NCBI GenBank assembly: GCA_945893365.1
Contig: CAMDED010000041.1
Span: 1-50,487 of the forward strand
Direction of reading: 5' to 3'
From: Candidatus Sulfopaludibacter sp. SbA3
GTDB taxonomy: Bacteria > Acidobacteriota > Terriglobia > Bryobacterales > Bryobacteraceae
DNA: 50,487 nucleotides
Translations under genes and position numbers: made by a program
Notes under the pieces: generated by a model
Database searches by the model: none
Seen by the model: the letters and a program-made list of their open reading frames with translations, nothing else
What the model was told of the DNA's origin: nothing
In this document: one piece after another, positions 44,001-50,487 of the stretch
Numbering within the stretch: position 1 is the stretch's first letter
Layout of the letters: each line of letters opens with the position of its first letter

Positions 44001-44677
44001 CGACGGGCCGTTACCCTTCGGAGATTCTCGCCGCCGCGTCGGCTAAGATTGAGGACTTCACGGGTACTCTGGCGCCGGGCGTCAGGATGGAGATCGCAGG
44101 CGAGCACAAGGAACAGGTGAATGGCTTTCAGGAACTGACCGTGGTGCTCATAATCTCTGTCCTGCTGATCTACATAGCCCTCGTGGTGCAATTCAAGCAT
44201 GCGGTAAAGCCGGTGCTGGTCTTCGCCGCTATCCCTTACGGGATGGTGGGCGCCATTGCCTCTTTGTGGCTGATGGGCGCGCCGTTCGGATTCATGGCAT
44301 TTCTTGGCGTCGTCTCTCTGGTCGGCGTCATTGTCAGCCATATCATCGTGCTTTTCGACTTCATCGAAGAGCGGCGGGAGCACGGGGCGCCTCTTGAGCA
44401 GGCGCTGCTCGACGCGGGTATCCAACGTTTGCGGCCAGTCATGATCACGGTGGCCGCGACCGTTCTGGCGCTTTTCCCGTTAGCGAGCCACGGCGGCCCA
44501 CTATGGGAGCCGCTGTGCTACGCCCAGATCGGCGGACTGAGTATAGCCACATTCATCACGCTCGGGCTGGTGCCGGTGTTGTATGCAATTGCCGTAAAGG
44601 ACCTGAAGTGGATCGCCTGGAGCAGTTCGCCTGCTCATGAGGTCTCAATGAGCCCCGATTTGGTGGCCGAGGTATGA
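41078..44677 (+). CDS. RND-family inner-membrane efflux pump
   Basis: The 1199-residue transporter is longer than AcrB (about 1050). It has the first membrane helix (HPQVAFVGLAAVLAWGVFGY), the porter domain, the RND signature in helix 4 (IIALGLLVDVPVVSGDAIE) and the C-terminal six-helix bundle (GAPFGFMAFLGVVSLVGVIV). In helix 4 the proton-relay Asp-Asp pair of AcrB appears as D-V (LLVDVPVV), whereas the broken paralogue keeps D-D (LLVDDPVV). The substrate cannot be told; a metal-type (HME) or an organic-solute pump are both open. AGAGGA precedes the ATG. The promoter suggests induction with the stress block. Confidence 0.93.
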   Translation: MAHITDQELIARSRSSARYVINHPQVAFVGLAAVLAWGVFGYMKMPQRKDPDIQVRQCMIVTPWPGIEAARVEQLITRKIERQVGLNARIDEIKSISRNGLSVVFGEVQEKGHFDVMKEFDDLKGKLDGIRDLPDGSGPIYFIKDFGDTAALMLTVASPRVGVDEIAWRAAEIRKAIEDVRRGLPGGRTAVVLPHPAGMDPELLRGPAEVLRLSWVGRKVGERIQILQGSGFIALDLATTRSEEDLRNELLHFAEENIRSDQVHPDLWVPFIVRDPADTPRLLASVAGDKYSYREMDNFTDVIERQLKLIPLVSKVERVGVLDERVYLTYSQNRLAAYGLSPVAFLQALRQRNVTAAGGEVNAGGRNIAIIPAGEFRSVDEIGSVAVGTAPGGAPIYIRDVAEIQREYESPAQYLNHYTRRSEGRGWVSTRAITLSVQMRKGEQIGVFGKLVDERMEQVKRLLPADLILARTSDQPRQVTENIDLFMSSLWEAILLVVVVSWLGFWSWRSAILMALAIPITLALTFGMMYVLGIDLQQVSIASLIIALGLLVDVPVVSGDAIERAMGKGHKNTVAAWLGPTKLFTTMMYATLTNVVAYLPFLMLTGDTGKFMYSLPIVITCSLIASQIVAMTFVPLISRYLLKPKPEVPMEVQRTTGYGKWYWKIGSWAIAHRKLCALGSLSVLAVGVTLFRQLPQQFFPKDLQYLSYVDVWLPEDAPLEVTAQASRKAESIVREVAEEYGWEHKKPEGVLKSLTTFVGGGGPRFWLSATPEARQANYAQIVIEVADKHDTNHLVGPWQSALTAGVPEARLDVRQLETGKPIGIPVQIRLMGDDIPTLRAEAERLKAVFREVPFALRIRDDWGVDSLQTVFALDQDRAAAAGVTAQDLEASTAVAVDGFPVTTYREGDKQLPVVARMRMDERNVLSRLDDLYVYSSQDSRRVPLKQIATVEHKFEPARLRRFNQFLTVTVSCFPATGRYPSEILAAASAKIEDFTGTLAPGVRMEIAGEHKEQVNGFQELTVVLIISVLLIYIALVVQFKHAVKPVLVFAAIPYGMVGAIASLWLMGAPFGFMAFLGVVSLVGVIVSHIIVLFDFIEERREHGAPLEQALLDAGIQRLRPVMITVAATVLALFPLASHGGPLWEPLCYAQIGGLSIATFITLGLVPVLYAIAVKDLKWIAWSSSPAHEVSMSPDLVAEV

Positions 44678-44716
44678 AGCGCGTGGAAAGGCAAATGGCG
44701 AGGTCGTCTGCTGCCA

Positions 44717-44730
44717 TCGGCACATGGCGA
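44717..44730. promoter_or_regulatory. Inverted repeat upstream of the dksA-like gene
   Basis: TCGGCACATGGCGA matches the TCGGCA-N2-TGCCGA pattern with one mismatch in the right arm. The centre is about 118 bp before the predicted sigma-54 start. Confidence 0.45.
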
Positions 44731-44815
44731 AGTTCCAGCAATCGTCGGTCTTCGACAGCTTCAAGAGCTTGCAGTTACGGCACAGCCGTTTTGGATGCCG
44801 GCATGCATTCTAAGC

Positions 44816-44831
44816 CGGTGCAACCGTTGCA
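44816..44831 (+). promoter_or_regulatory. Candidate sigma-54 promoter of the dksA-like/phosphorylase operon
   Basis: CGGTGCAACCGTTGCA has GG (44817-44818), ten bases and GC (44829-44830), and a full consensus -12 box TTGCA. The -24 box is weaker (CGGTGCA versus TGGCACG). The predicted start is near 44842. Confidence 0.55.
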
Positions 44832-44895
44832 CGCGGAAGCGCGACTTTCGGGTTCAAACCGTAGCGCGCAGCCAGCCTACCGAGAGAGGAAAAAC

Positions 44896-45276
44896 ATGAC
44901 AGATCAGATGGATTTTTTGAAAACGGCGGTCCGGAACAAGCGGTCCGAACTGGCGCTCGCAATTCGTACGCAGAGCGCTCAACTGAGTGTCTGCGAGGGC
45001 GAGCACGATGTACTGGATCGGATGCAGAGCATGAGCAGACGCGATGAATCGGTCGCGGTCATGAGTACGCTGACCCGCACCCTGGCGGATGTGGATGCCG
45101 CACTGCTGGCAATGAAAGAAGGTTCGTACGGTACTTGCGCCGAATGCGAGCGGCCGATCGCTTCCAGACGGCTTGAAGCGATCCCCTGGGCCTCACACTG
45201 TATCCGGTGTCAGGAGGTCCTCGATCATCACAAATACAGGCGTGTGGCAGTCGCGTATTGGGACGAGGCAGCCTAG
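44896..45276 (+). CDS. DksA/TraR-family zinc-finger protein
   Basis: The 126-residue protein has an N-terminal helical hairpin (residues 5-75) and a four-cysteine zinc finger: Cys81 and Cys84 (CAECERP), Cys102 and Cys105 (CIRCQE). This is the layout of DksA, which enters the RNA polymerase secondary channel with ppGpp. The hairpin tip lacks the two adjacent aspartates of E. coli DksA as far as I can align it (TRTLADVDAAL), so activity may differ. GAGAGGA precedes the ATG. It starts an operon with alpha-glucan phosphorylase (43-bp gap). Confidence 0.85.
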   Translation: MTDQMDFLKTAVRNKRSELALAIRTQSAQLSVCEGEHDVLDRMQSMSRRDESVAVMSTLTRTLADVDAALLAMKEGSYGTCAECERPIASRRLEAIPWASHCIRCQEVLDHHKYRRVAVAYWDEAA

Positions 45277-45319
45277 TGGCATTTGCGTGCCCAACGAACG
45301 TTGAATTTCAAGGAAATCT

Positions 45320-47065
45320 ATGACATCGCTAAACGACTCAAGAGTGGCCTACTTCTCCATGGAGATCGCGCTCAATCCCGCCATGCCCACCTACTCAGGC
45401 GGGCTCGGCATTCTGGCCGGAGACACATTGCGCTCAGCCGCCGATCTGGGAGTCCACATGGTGGCTGTCTCGCTGCTTCACCGGAAGGGATACTTCCGGC
45501 AGCATGTGGACGAAAATGGCAATCAGTCGGAAGAGACTTCGCCCTGGTCACCGGAACAGTTCCTGGAACCGATGAAGCCGGTCATCACGGTATCGATTGC
45601 CGGCCGGCAAGTACGGGTGAAGGCGTGGCGGTACCTGATCGAGGGCATCACCGGGCATAACGTGCCGGTTTACCTCCTGGACACATCCCTTCCGGAGAAC
45701 ACTGCCTGGGATCAGACGCTCACGGACAATCTCTACGGCGGAGACACCTACTACAGGCTGTGTCAGGAGGTGATACTCGGCATCGGCGGCGTCGAGATCC
45801 TGCCGAAACTTGGCCACCATCATATCGGCAGCTATCACATGAACGAGGGCCATTCGGCTCTGCTGGGTGTCGCACTGGTCGAGGAGCGACTCGGCGCGCG
45901 TCCGATCCGTTCTGCCACCGACGAGGACATCCACGCCGTTCGGCACAAGATTGTTTTCACAACTCACACCCCGGTCCCCGCGGGGCATGACCAGTTCCCC
46001 GCGGACATGGTTCGCGAGGTCTTGGGTGAGGACCGAACAGCGGCGGTGGAGCGAACCGGAGCCTGCCCGGACGGGCCGCTGAATATGACCCTGCTGGCGC
46101 TTTTCTCGTCGCGCTATATCAATGGCGTCGCAATGCGTCACGGCGAGGTGTCGCGCAGTATGTTCCCTCAGTATCCTATCCGCGCGATCACCAACGGCGT
46201 TCACGCCGCGACCTGGACGACTGCTCCGTTCCGTCAACTGTACGATCGCCATATCCCGGAGTGGAAATGCGACAACCTGTACCTCAGGTACGCTCTCGGG
46301 ATTCCGATTGAAGAGATTCGCGAGGCTCACCTCGAGGCGAAGAAAGCGCTGGTCGGCGAGGTTCGACGCCGTACCGGGCAGGTTCTGGACCCGAGCGTGA
46401 TGACCATAGGTTTCGCGCGGAGGGCGGCGACCTACAAACGAGGAGACCTGATTTTTCGCGACCGCGACCGTCTGCGATGGATCGCGCGCACCGTCGGAGG
46501 TTTGCAGATCGTTTTCGGTGGCAAGGCGCATCCACGCGATGGAGGCGGGAAGGAACTGATCCGGAAGATCACCGACCACGCCCGCGCACTCCAGGACCAG
46601 ATACGGGTCGTCTACGTCGAAGACTTCGATTGGCAGTGGGCGCCGCTCCTCTATAGCGGTGTGGATCTCTGGCTGAATACTCCGAAGCGCCCGCAGGAAG
46701 CCTCGGGCACCAGCGGCATGAAGGCCGCTCTCAACGGAGTGCCGAGCCTCAGCATTCTTGACGGTTGGTGGATCGAAGGATGCTTGGAGGGCGTTACGGG
46801 TTGGGGCTTCGGCGACCACGCAGCGGATGCCGACGATGAAGCGTATGAAGCGGGATCGCTCTATCACAAGCTGGAGCGTGTCATTGTTCCGATGTTCTAT
46901 TCGAACCCCGATGCGTATGCTCGCGTGATGCGCGGCGCGATCGCAGCCAATGGTTCGTTTTTCAATACGCATCGAATGGTGTCGCAATACCTGGATAACG
47001 CTTGGCTCCGCGAGGAAGAGCTAGAGCTAGCAGAACAGGAATCCGCTCAGGTCCGGACAGCCTGA
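45320..47065 (+). CDS. glgP: Alpha-glucan (glycogen) phosphorylase, short type
   Basis: The 581-residue enzyme releases glucose-1-phosphate from storage glucans using PLP. Motifs are YFSMEIALNPAMPTYSGGLG at the N-terminus, THTPVPAGHDQF, VEDFDWQWAPLLYSGVDLWL, and the PLP-lysine region RPQEASGTSGMKAALNG. Length fits the short archaeal/Thermotoga-type phosphorylases, not the 800-residue E. coli type. Following a DksA-like regulator under a sigma-54-type promoter, it probably mobilises glycogen on stress or starvation. AAGGAAA precedes the ATG. Confidence 0.93.
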   Translation: MTSLNDSRVAYFSMEIALNPAMPTYSGGLGILAGDTLRSAADLGVHMVAVSLLHRKGYFRQHVDENGNQSEETSPWSPEQFLEPMKPVITVSIAGRQVRVKAWRYLIEGITGHNVPVYLLDTSLPENTAWDQTLTDNLYGGDTYYRLCQEVILGIGGVEILPKLGHHHIGSYHMNEGHSALLGVALVEERLGARPIRSATDEDIHAVRHKIVFTTHTPVPAGHDQFPADMVREVLGEDRTAAVERTGACPDGPLNMTLLALFSSRYINGVAMRHGEVSRSMFPQYPIRAITNGVHAATWTTAPFRQLYDRHIPEWKCDNLYLRYALGIPIEEIREAHLEAKKALVGEVRRRTGQVLDPSVMTIGFARRAATYKRGDLIFRDRDRLRWIARTVGGLQIVFGGKAHPRDGGGKELIRKITDHARALQDQIRVVYVEDFDWQWAPLLYSGVDLWLNTPKRPQEASGTSGMKAALNGVPSLSILDGWWIEGCLEGVTGWGFGDHAADADDEAYEAGSLYHKLERVIVPMFYSNPDAYARVMRGAIAANGSFFNTHRMVSQYLDNAWLREEELELAEQESAQVRTA

Positions 47066-47204
47066 GGGATGAGAAGGACATATGACCCAAATGCGATGGC
47101 TGCGAAATGCCAGCCTGCTGTGACGCTTTGAGTAGATGAGAATCACTTCTCAGCCGCCAATTCAGACCGGGTAGCCGGCCGCGCCGGTAAGGAGGAATAT
47201 TGAG

Positions 47205-47654
47205 ATGCCTGACGATATTCGATCGTTGATTAGGGAACATCACGCTTTTTACGAGGTGTTGCCATACTATGTCGTGCTTGAGGAAAGGCCCGTAGGGCGC
47301 CCAGCGACGACTCGCAGGGTTCAAGCGGGCTTTGACATTGATATCTACGGCGAAAGAACCGCGAACGATACGTCGTGGGCGCCCCCACCAGAGAAGTACG
47401 GGCTGGGCCACGCCGAGTTACAGAGAATAGTGGAAAACGTCTCGCGGCATGCCACCGGCTCCTGCTCGCTAGAGGTGATTCCGTCTCCTTCGACCGTCGT
47501 CTTCGATACCCGAGATCGCGGGAAGATGGAAGCAACGTTCCGGCTCAGAATTTCACACGGCCGGGGTCTCGATCAACCTGCCGGCTTGCCGGAACAAGGC
47601 GCGCTCGAGGAAGTCGCAAAGGAACTCAAGAGCATGGGTTTTGCGCGGCGATGA
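47205..47654 (+). CDS. Conserved-looking hypothetical protein (149 aa)
   Basis: I do not recognise this protein. It is soluble, alpha/beta and charged, with LPYYVVLEERPVGRPATTRR, a strand-rich centre (RVQAGFDIDIYGE, CSLEVIPSPSTVVFDTRD) and a C-terminal helix LEEVAKELKSMGFARR. AAGGAGG stands upstream of the ATG with good spacing, and codon usage looks normal, so it is real. It sits between glgP and the ECF sigma gene on the same strand and may belong to the same stress block. Confidence 0.65.
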   Translation: MPDDIRSLIREHHAFYEVLPYYVVLEERPVGRPATTRRVQAGFDIDIYGERTANDTSWAPPPEKYGLGHAELQRIVENVSRHATGSCSLEVIPSPSTVVFDTRDRGKMEATFRLRISHGRGLDQPAGLPEQGALEEVAKELKSMGFARR

Positions 47655-47759
47655 CCAACCAACGCTGAAAGATTTAATCCGGTGCGTGCGGACGCCCGTT
47701 ACGCCTGAGGTTAGATCACATGAAGGATTCGATTTCAAAGCCCCACGAGGAGGTCCCGG

Positions 47760-48425
47760 ATGACAGGTAGCGATGTGAACATTGAGAAAGCAGAACACTG
47801 CGATTCGACCCTGGTCGCGCTGGCGAAGGCGGGAAACGCGCCTGCAATTGATGAGCTTATACGCAAGTACTGGCCGGATGCGTACCGTACGGCAGCGCGC
47901 ATCCTGCGCTGCCATGCCGATGCCGAGGAAGCTGCGCAGGACGTGCTCTGTTCCGCCGTATCGCACCTGGCTACCTTCCGTGAGGATGCATCGTTCCGCA
48001 CCTGGATTCATCGGATCACCGTCAACCAAAGTCTGATGTTGTTGCGGCGGAGGCACGGGAGAGCCGACTGCTCTTCCCCGATACCTCTTGAACGGGTAGC
48101 ACCTCTCATCGGCGGAGCTCCGACGCCGGAGCAAGTGGTACTCGACGCCGAATACCGGACCCTACTCGAGGAAGGGCTTGAACGCCTTCCGGAGCGTTAC
48201 GTGGCCATCCTTCAACTCTCTGTCTTCGAGGGCAGATCGACAAGCGAGATTGCGGCGAGCGTGGGCCTGTCGCTCGCTGTGGTGAAAGCGCGACTGCACC
48301 GCGGACGGGCACGTCTTCAGCAAGACATCGGCCGGCGTTTGCGGTTGTACCTAACTGAGAAAGATGAACTGAGAAAGCGAGTCCGGCACTATTGCCCGAC
48401 GGCCGCATCCAAGCGTGCAGCCTAA
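47760..48425 (+). CDS. ECF-type RNA polymerase sigma factor
   Basis: The 221-residue sigma factor has region 2 (ELIRKYWPDAYRTAARILRC, EEAAQDVLCSAVSHLATFRE, SFRTWIHRITVNQSLMLLRR) and region 4 (LERLPERYVAILQLSVFEGR, STSEIAASVGLSLAVVKARL). No anti-sigma gene is adjacent; a histidine kinase gene follows. The C-terminal ~25 residues beyond region 4 (KRVRHYCPTAASKRAA) are an extension without clear identity. GAGGAGG precedes the ATG. Confidence 0.9.
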   Translation: MTGSDVNIEKAEHCDSTLVALAKAGNAPAIDELIRKYWPDAYRTAARILRCHADAEEAAQDVLCSAVSHLATFREDASFRTWIHRITVNQSLMLLRRRHGRADCSSPIPLERVAPLIGGAPTPEQVVLDAEYRTLLEEGLERLPERYVAILQLSVFEGRSTSEIAASVGLSLAVVKARLHRGRARLQQDIGRRLRLYLTEKDELRKRVRHYCPTAASKRAA

Positions 48426-48573
48426 GGAGAGACGCGGTGACAAGTGTTCAACAGGCTGGATTGCGACTCGTTGCGTGGGGGGCGGGGGCTCGACGCCAGC
48501 CGAGAGGTCGTCCCGCCAGCGGACCCGCCCGGTTTGAGTGCAGGGCGGAGATGCGCCCGGCCGGATGTGTACG

Positions 48574-50016
48574 ATGAAACTCACTAAGACTCCCAGCCGT
48601 ACCGATCCTCAACCCGTGAGGCTGTTCGACTGCGTGCGACAACGCGTCCGGGTTGAGGCAGATCCGTCTGACGCCGGTTACCGGGAGCGGTACGCCGCGG
48701 AGTTGATCGACGGCTTCCGGCTTCTGAGTCTTCTCCTCTTTGCATCAATGAGCCTGATCTTTGTCGTTCATCTGGTGCCGCCGGATGGCCTCGCGGCCGG
48801 AGCTCACGAAGGTCCTTCGGCAGCGGTTTGCGCGGTCCTGGCCGGCGCCGGCGGGGTTGCGTTGCTCGCCTCGAAGTCGATTCGCTCTCCCAATAGCGCT
48901 TTTCTGGCGACGGCCGCCTTGCTATTTACGGCGGTCGCCGTCATGTCCATCGACCGTCTGCGGCAGGTCGCACCTTACACACGGTCCAGAAGCTCCTTGC
49001 TTCCGATCCTGTTGTCGACTCTAGTGCTCACCGCCGCGCTGCTTCCCCTGCGGCCCTTGCGGATGCTTGGACTTGGTGCACTTCTGCTGGCGGCCAGTTG
49101 CCTGGGGGCCGTCTTCATGGGCATGCCGTTCCATGCGGATCTTGTCGAAACCGCGGGCGCGGCAACCGTCGTGGCGGTGTCGGTGGCGACTGCCGCCAGA
49201 TCCACGTCGCTGCGTATCCGCGTCCATCACGCTCACGCTTCCGCTTTGAAGGCGGAACGTCAGGCGGAAGCAGAACGTGAGCGGGCGTTACTCGCCGAAA
49301 GCGCGATATCGATGGAACGTTTGGCGGCGTCGCTGAGCCACGAGCTGAACACGCCCATCGGCGTCCTGAAGAGCGCGACGCAGACTCTGGTCCGCGGCAT
49401 TCAGAAACATTCCGGCTTCGGTGACGGCGGGAGGAGCACGGCGCAGATCACGGAAGATCTCTCGAACGCGATCGCGTGCTCCACAGCCCGGCTCACCGAG
49501 GTCGTCGCACGCATTCAGCGTTTCGCAAATCTGGACCGTAGCGAGGTTCGTCTGGTCGATTTCAACCAATTGGTCCAGGATGCCGTGGCGTTGATGAACC
49601 CGCCTTCGGCAAACCAGACCCGCATTAAACTTCGCCTGGAGCCCCTGCCGCCAATCTGGTGCAGGCCGCACGCATTAAGTGCGGCGGTTGCCTGCATTCT
49701 GAACAAACTCTTAGGGAGCACGCACCCGATCTCGGTCGACACCTACGCGGACAAGGAAAAGATCATCGTGAGAATCACACGGTTTTCCGCAGCGACGGAA
49801 CTCATCGCTGACTCGGACCTGTGTTTTTCTGTTGTCGAGGGACGCGTTCGAGCGAGCGGCTGGGATCTGTTTGCGGCGCGCCAACTGGTGCACGAGAACG
49901 GCGGAAACCTGCGGGTTGAAGGTTCTGAAACCGGACAGCAGGTCGTCATGATTAGTATTCCAGCCGACCCGCACCTGGCGGCGCAAGATCATCATGCGCT
50001 TGGGGGTGCGGCGTGA
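48574..50016 (+). CDS. Membrane histidine kinase with eroded ATPase domain
   Basis: This ~480-residue protein has about six hydrophobic helices (residues ~45-200), a short coiled coil (KAERQAEAERERALLAESAI) and a HisKA dimerisation domain with phospho-acceptor His in LAASLSHELNTPIGVLKSA. The HATPase part is abnormal: the N-box is reduced to AVACILNKLLGST, the DxGxG G1 box is missing where ITRFSAATELIADSDLCF stands, and the G2 box reads ASGWDLFAARQLVHENGG. ATP binding is doubtful. The start is uncertain: GTG 48538 or ATG 48574, neither with a good ribosome-binding site. No response regulator is adjacent in the window. Confidence 0.8.
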   Translation: MKLTKTPSRTDPQPVRLFDCVRQRVRVEADPSDAGYRERYAAELIDGFRLLSLLLFASMSLIFVVHLVPPDGLAAGAHEGPSAAVCAVLAGAGGVALLASKSIRSPNSAFLATAALLFTAVAVMSIDRLRQVAPYTRSRSSLLPILLSTLVLTAALLPLRPLRMLGLGALLLAASCLGAVFMGMPFHADLVETAGAATVVAVSVATAARSTSLRIRVHHAHASALKAERQAEAERERALLAESAISMERLAASLSHELNTPIGVLKSATQTLVRGIQKHSGFGDGGRSTAQITEDLSNAIACSTARLTEVVARIQRFANLDRSEVRLVDFNQLVQDAVALMNPPSANQTRIKLRLEPLPPIWCRPHALSAAVACILNKLLGSTHPISVDTYADKEKIIVRITRFSAATELIADSDLCFSVVEGRVRASGWDLFAARQLVHENGGNLRVEGSETGQQVVMISIPADPHLAAQDHHALGGAA

Positions 50017-50069
50017 GCTGCAGTCCTCGCCCTGATTCTCGTATGGAGCACACTACCGCGTGGTTTAGT

Positions 50070-50487
50070 ATGAAGACACTCAACTTGCTCTTTGTGATCG
50101 TGTTCAGCGCCGTACTGGCGGCTGAAGAGATTCCCCCTAGAACGGCGCTCTCAGTGCGCGGATTGAATGAGGCGCTCGTCGAGGTTGCGGAAAAGGTCAC
50201 CCCGGCCGTTGCGATGGTGGCCACGGAGGGGTATCAGCAGGTGGCGTACAATCCGGCTGGCGTAACCTCTTTCGGGCTGCGGCGGACCGGCGGATCCGGG
50301 GTCATCGTCAGCGCGGATGGCTACATCGTCACCAACGCCCACGTTATTGCCGGCGCGACACGGATTCACGTGCAGCTTTCGTCGAACGGCGCGCCAGCGG
50401 GCCGAAGCATCGTGCGGCCGCCAGGGCGAGTATTGCCAGCGCGTCTGGTTGGCCTCGATGCCGAAACCGACCTCGCTCTGCTAAAGG
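50070..50487 (+). CDS. HtrA/DegP-family serine protease (cut by window end)
   Basis: The N-terminal 139 residues are present: a signal peptide MKTLNLLFVIVFSAVLAAEE, then the trypsin-like fold with VAEKVTPAVAMVATEG, GGSGVIVSADGYIVTNAHV (catalytic His in TNAHVI) and ETDLALLK (catalytic Asp). The catalytic Ser and PDZ domain lie beyond the window. An in-frame ATG at 50043 is an alternative start. Periplasmic quality-control proteases of this kind fit the envelope-stress theme of the block. Confidence 0.88.
   Translation, partial: MKTLNLLFVIVFSAVLAAEEIPPRTALSVRGLNEALVEVAEKVTPAVAMVATEGYQQVAYNPAGVTSFGLRRTGGSGVIVSADGYIVTNAHVIAGATRIHVQLSSNGAPAGRSIVRPPGRVLPARLVGLDAETDLALLK

Noticed and set aside
47137-47152. 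Hairpin TGAGAA-TCAC-TTCTCA as terminator of glgP
   Set aside because: The stem is only 6 bp and no T-run follows, so it is not a convincing intrinsic terminator.
48437-48577. 47-codon frame from GTG after the ECF sigma gene
   Set aside because: It has a fair ribosome-binding site, but the peptide is Arg/Gly/Pro-rich without protein-like pattern and overlaps the histidine-kinase start.

Overview
The window is a GC-rich bacterial chromosome segment with no phage, plasmid or rRNA genes. An Acidobacteriota (Bryobacterales/Solibacter-like) host is the best guess. This is an inference from the gene mix: a Tat-signal small protein paired with an amidase, a PQQ dehydrogenase plus cytochrome c, huge STAND/CHAT proteins, phosphoketolase/acetate-kinase remnants, and ISNCY and ISAzo13 relics. 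No 16S or other marker is present to prove it.

Region 1 (1-8.9 kb) is gene wreckage around a few intact genes. The left edge cuts an ISNCY-type insertion element. An intact twin-arginine small protein and GatA-type amidase follow. Then come a frameshifted DinB gene, the tail of an inverted TPR gene abutting a 5'-truncated and frameshifted RND efflux pump, an ISAzo13 transposase tail, an intact arsenic pair (arsR, arsM) and a broken VOC/glyoxalase gene.

Region 2 (8.9-16.2 kb) is orderly, on the minus strand. It holds a PQQ alcohol dehydrogenase with its dihaem cytochrome c partner (4-bp overlap), then a tightly overlapping ileS-lspA-lgt operon that ends in a Tat-exported M14-like protein.

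Region 3 (16.6-27.1 kb) is the most unusual part: a four-gene minus-strand operon. In transcription order it encodes an HEXXH metallopeptidase-like protein, a CHAT (caspase-family) protease with a decayed STAND ATPase half, a 1913-residue membrane-tethered NTPase with a long helical-repeat N-terminus and a catalytically dead CHAT-like C-terminus, and a 354-residue protein I do not recognise. I infer a signal-responsive protease cascade (defence, regulated cell death or stress). Immediately upstream lie a DUF1501/CocE mosaic pseudogene and a tRNA 3'-end fragment, which look like an island edge.

Region 4 (28.5-50.5 kb) looks like a sigma-54-driven stress module. A two-GAF sigma-54 activator sits among genes preceded by GG-N10-GC promoter-like elements and by a shared TCGGCA-N2-TGCCGA-like inverted repeat. 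The targets are a membrane Ser/Thr kinase with an antiporter-like HEAT-repeat protein, a STAS protein, an intact TolC-MFP-RND efflux operon (paralogue of the broken pump), and a DksA/TraR-like protein with alpha-glucan phosphorylase. Acetate kinase with a phosphoketolase relic, a second decayed activator tail, an ECF sigma factor, a histidine kinase with an eroded ATP site and a truncated HtrA/DegP protease complete the block.
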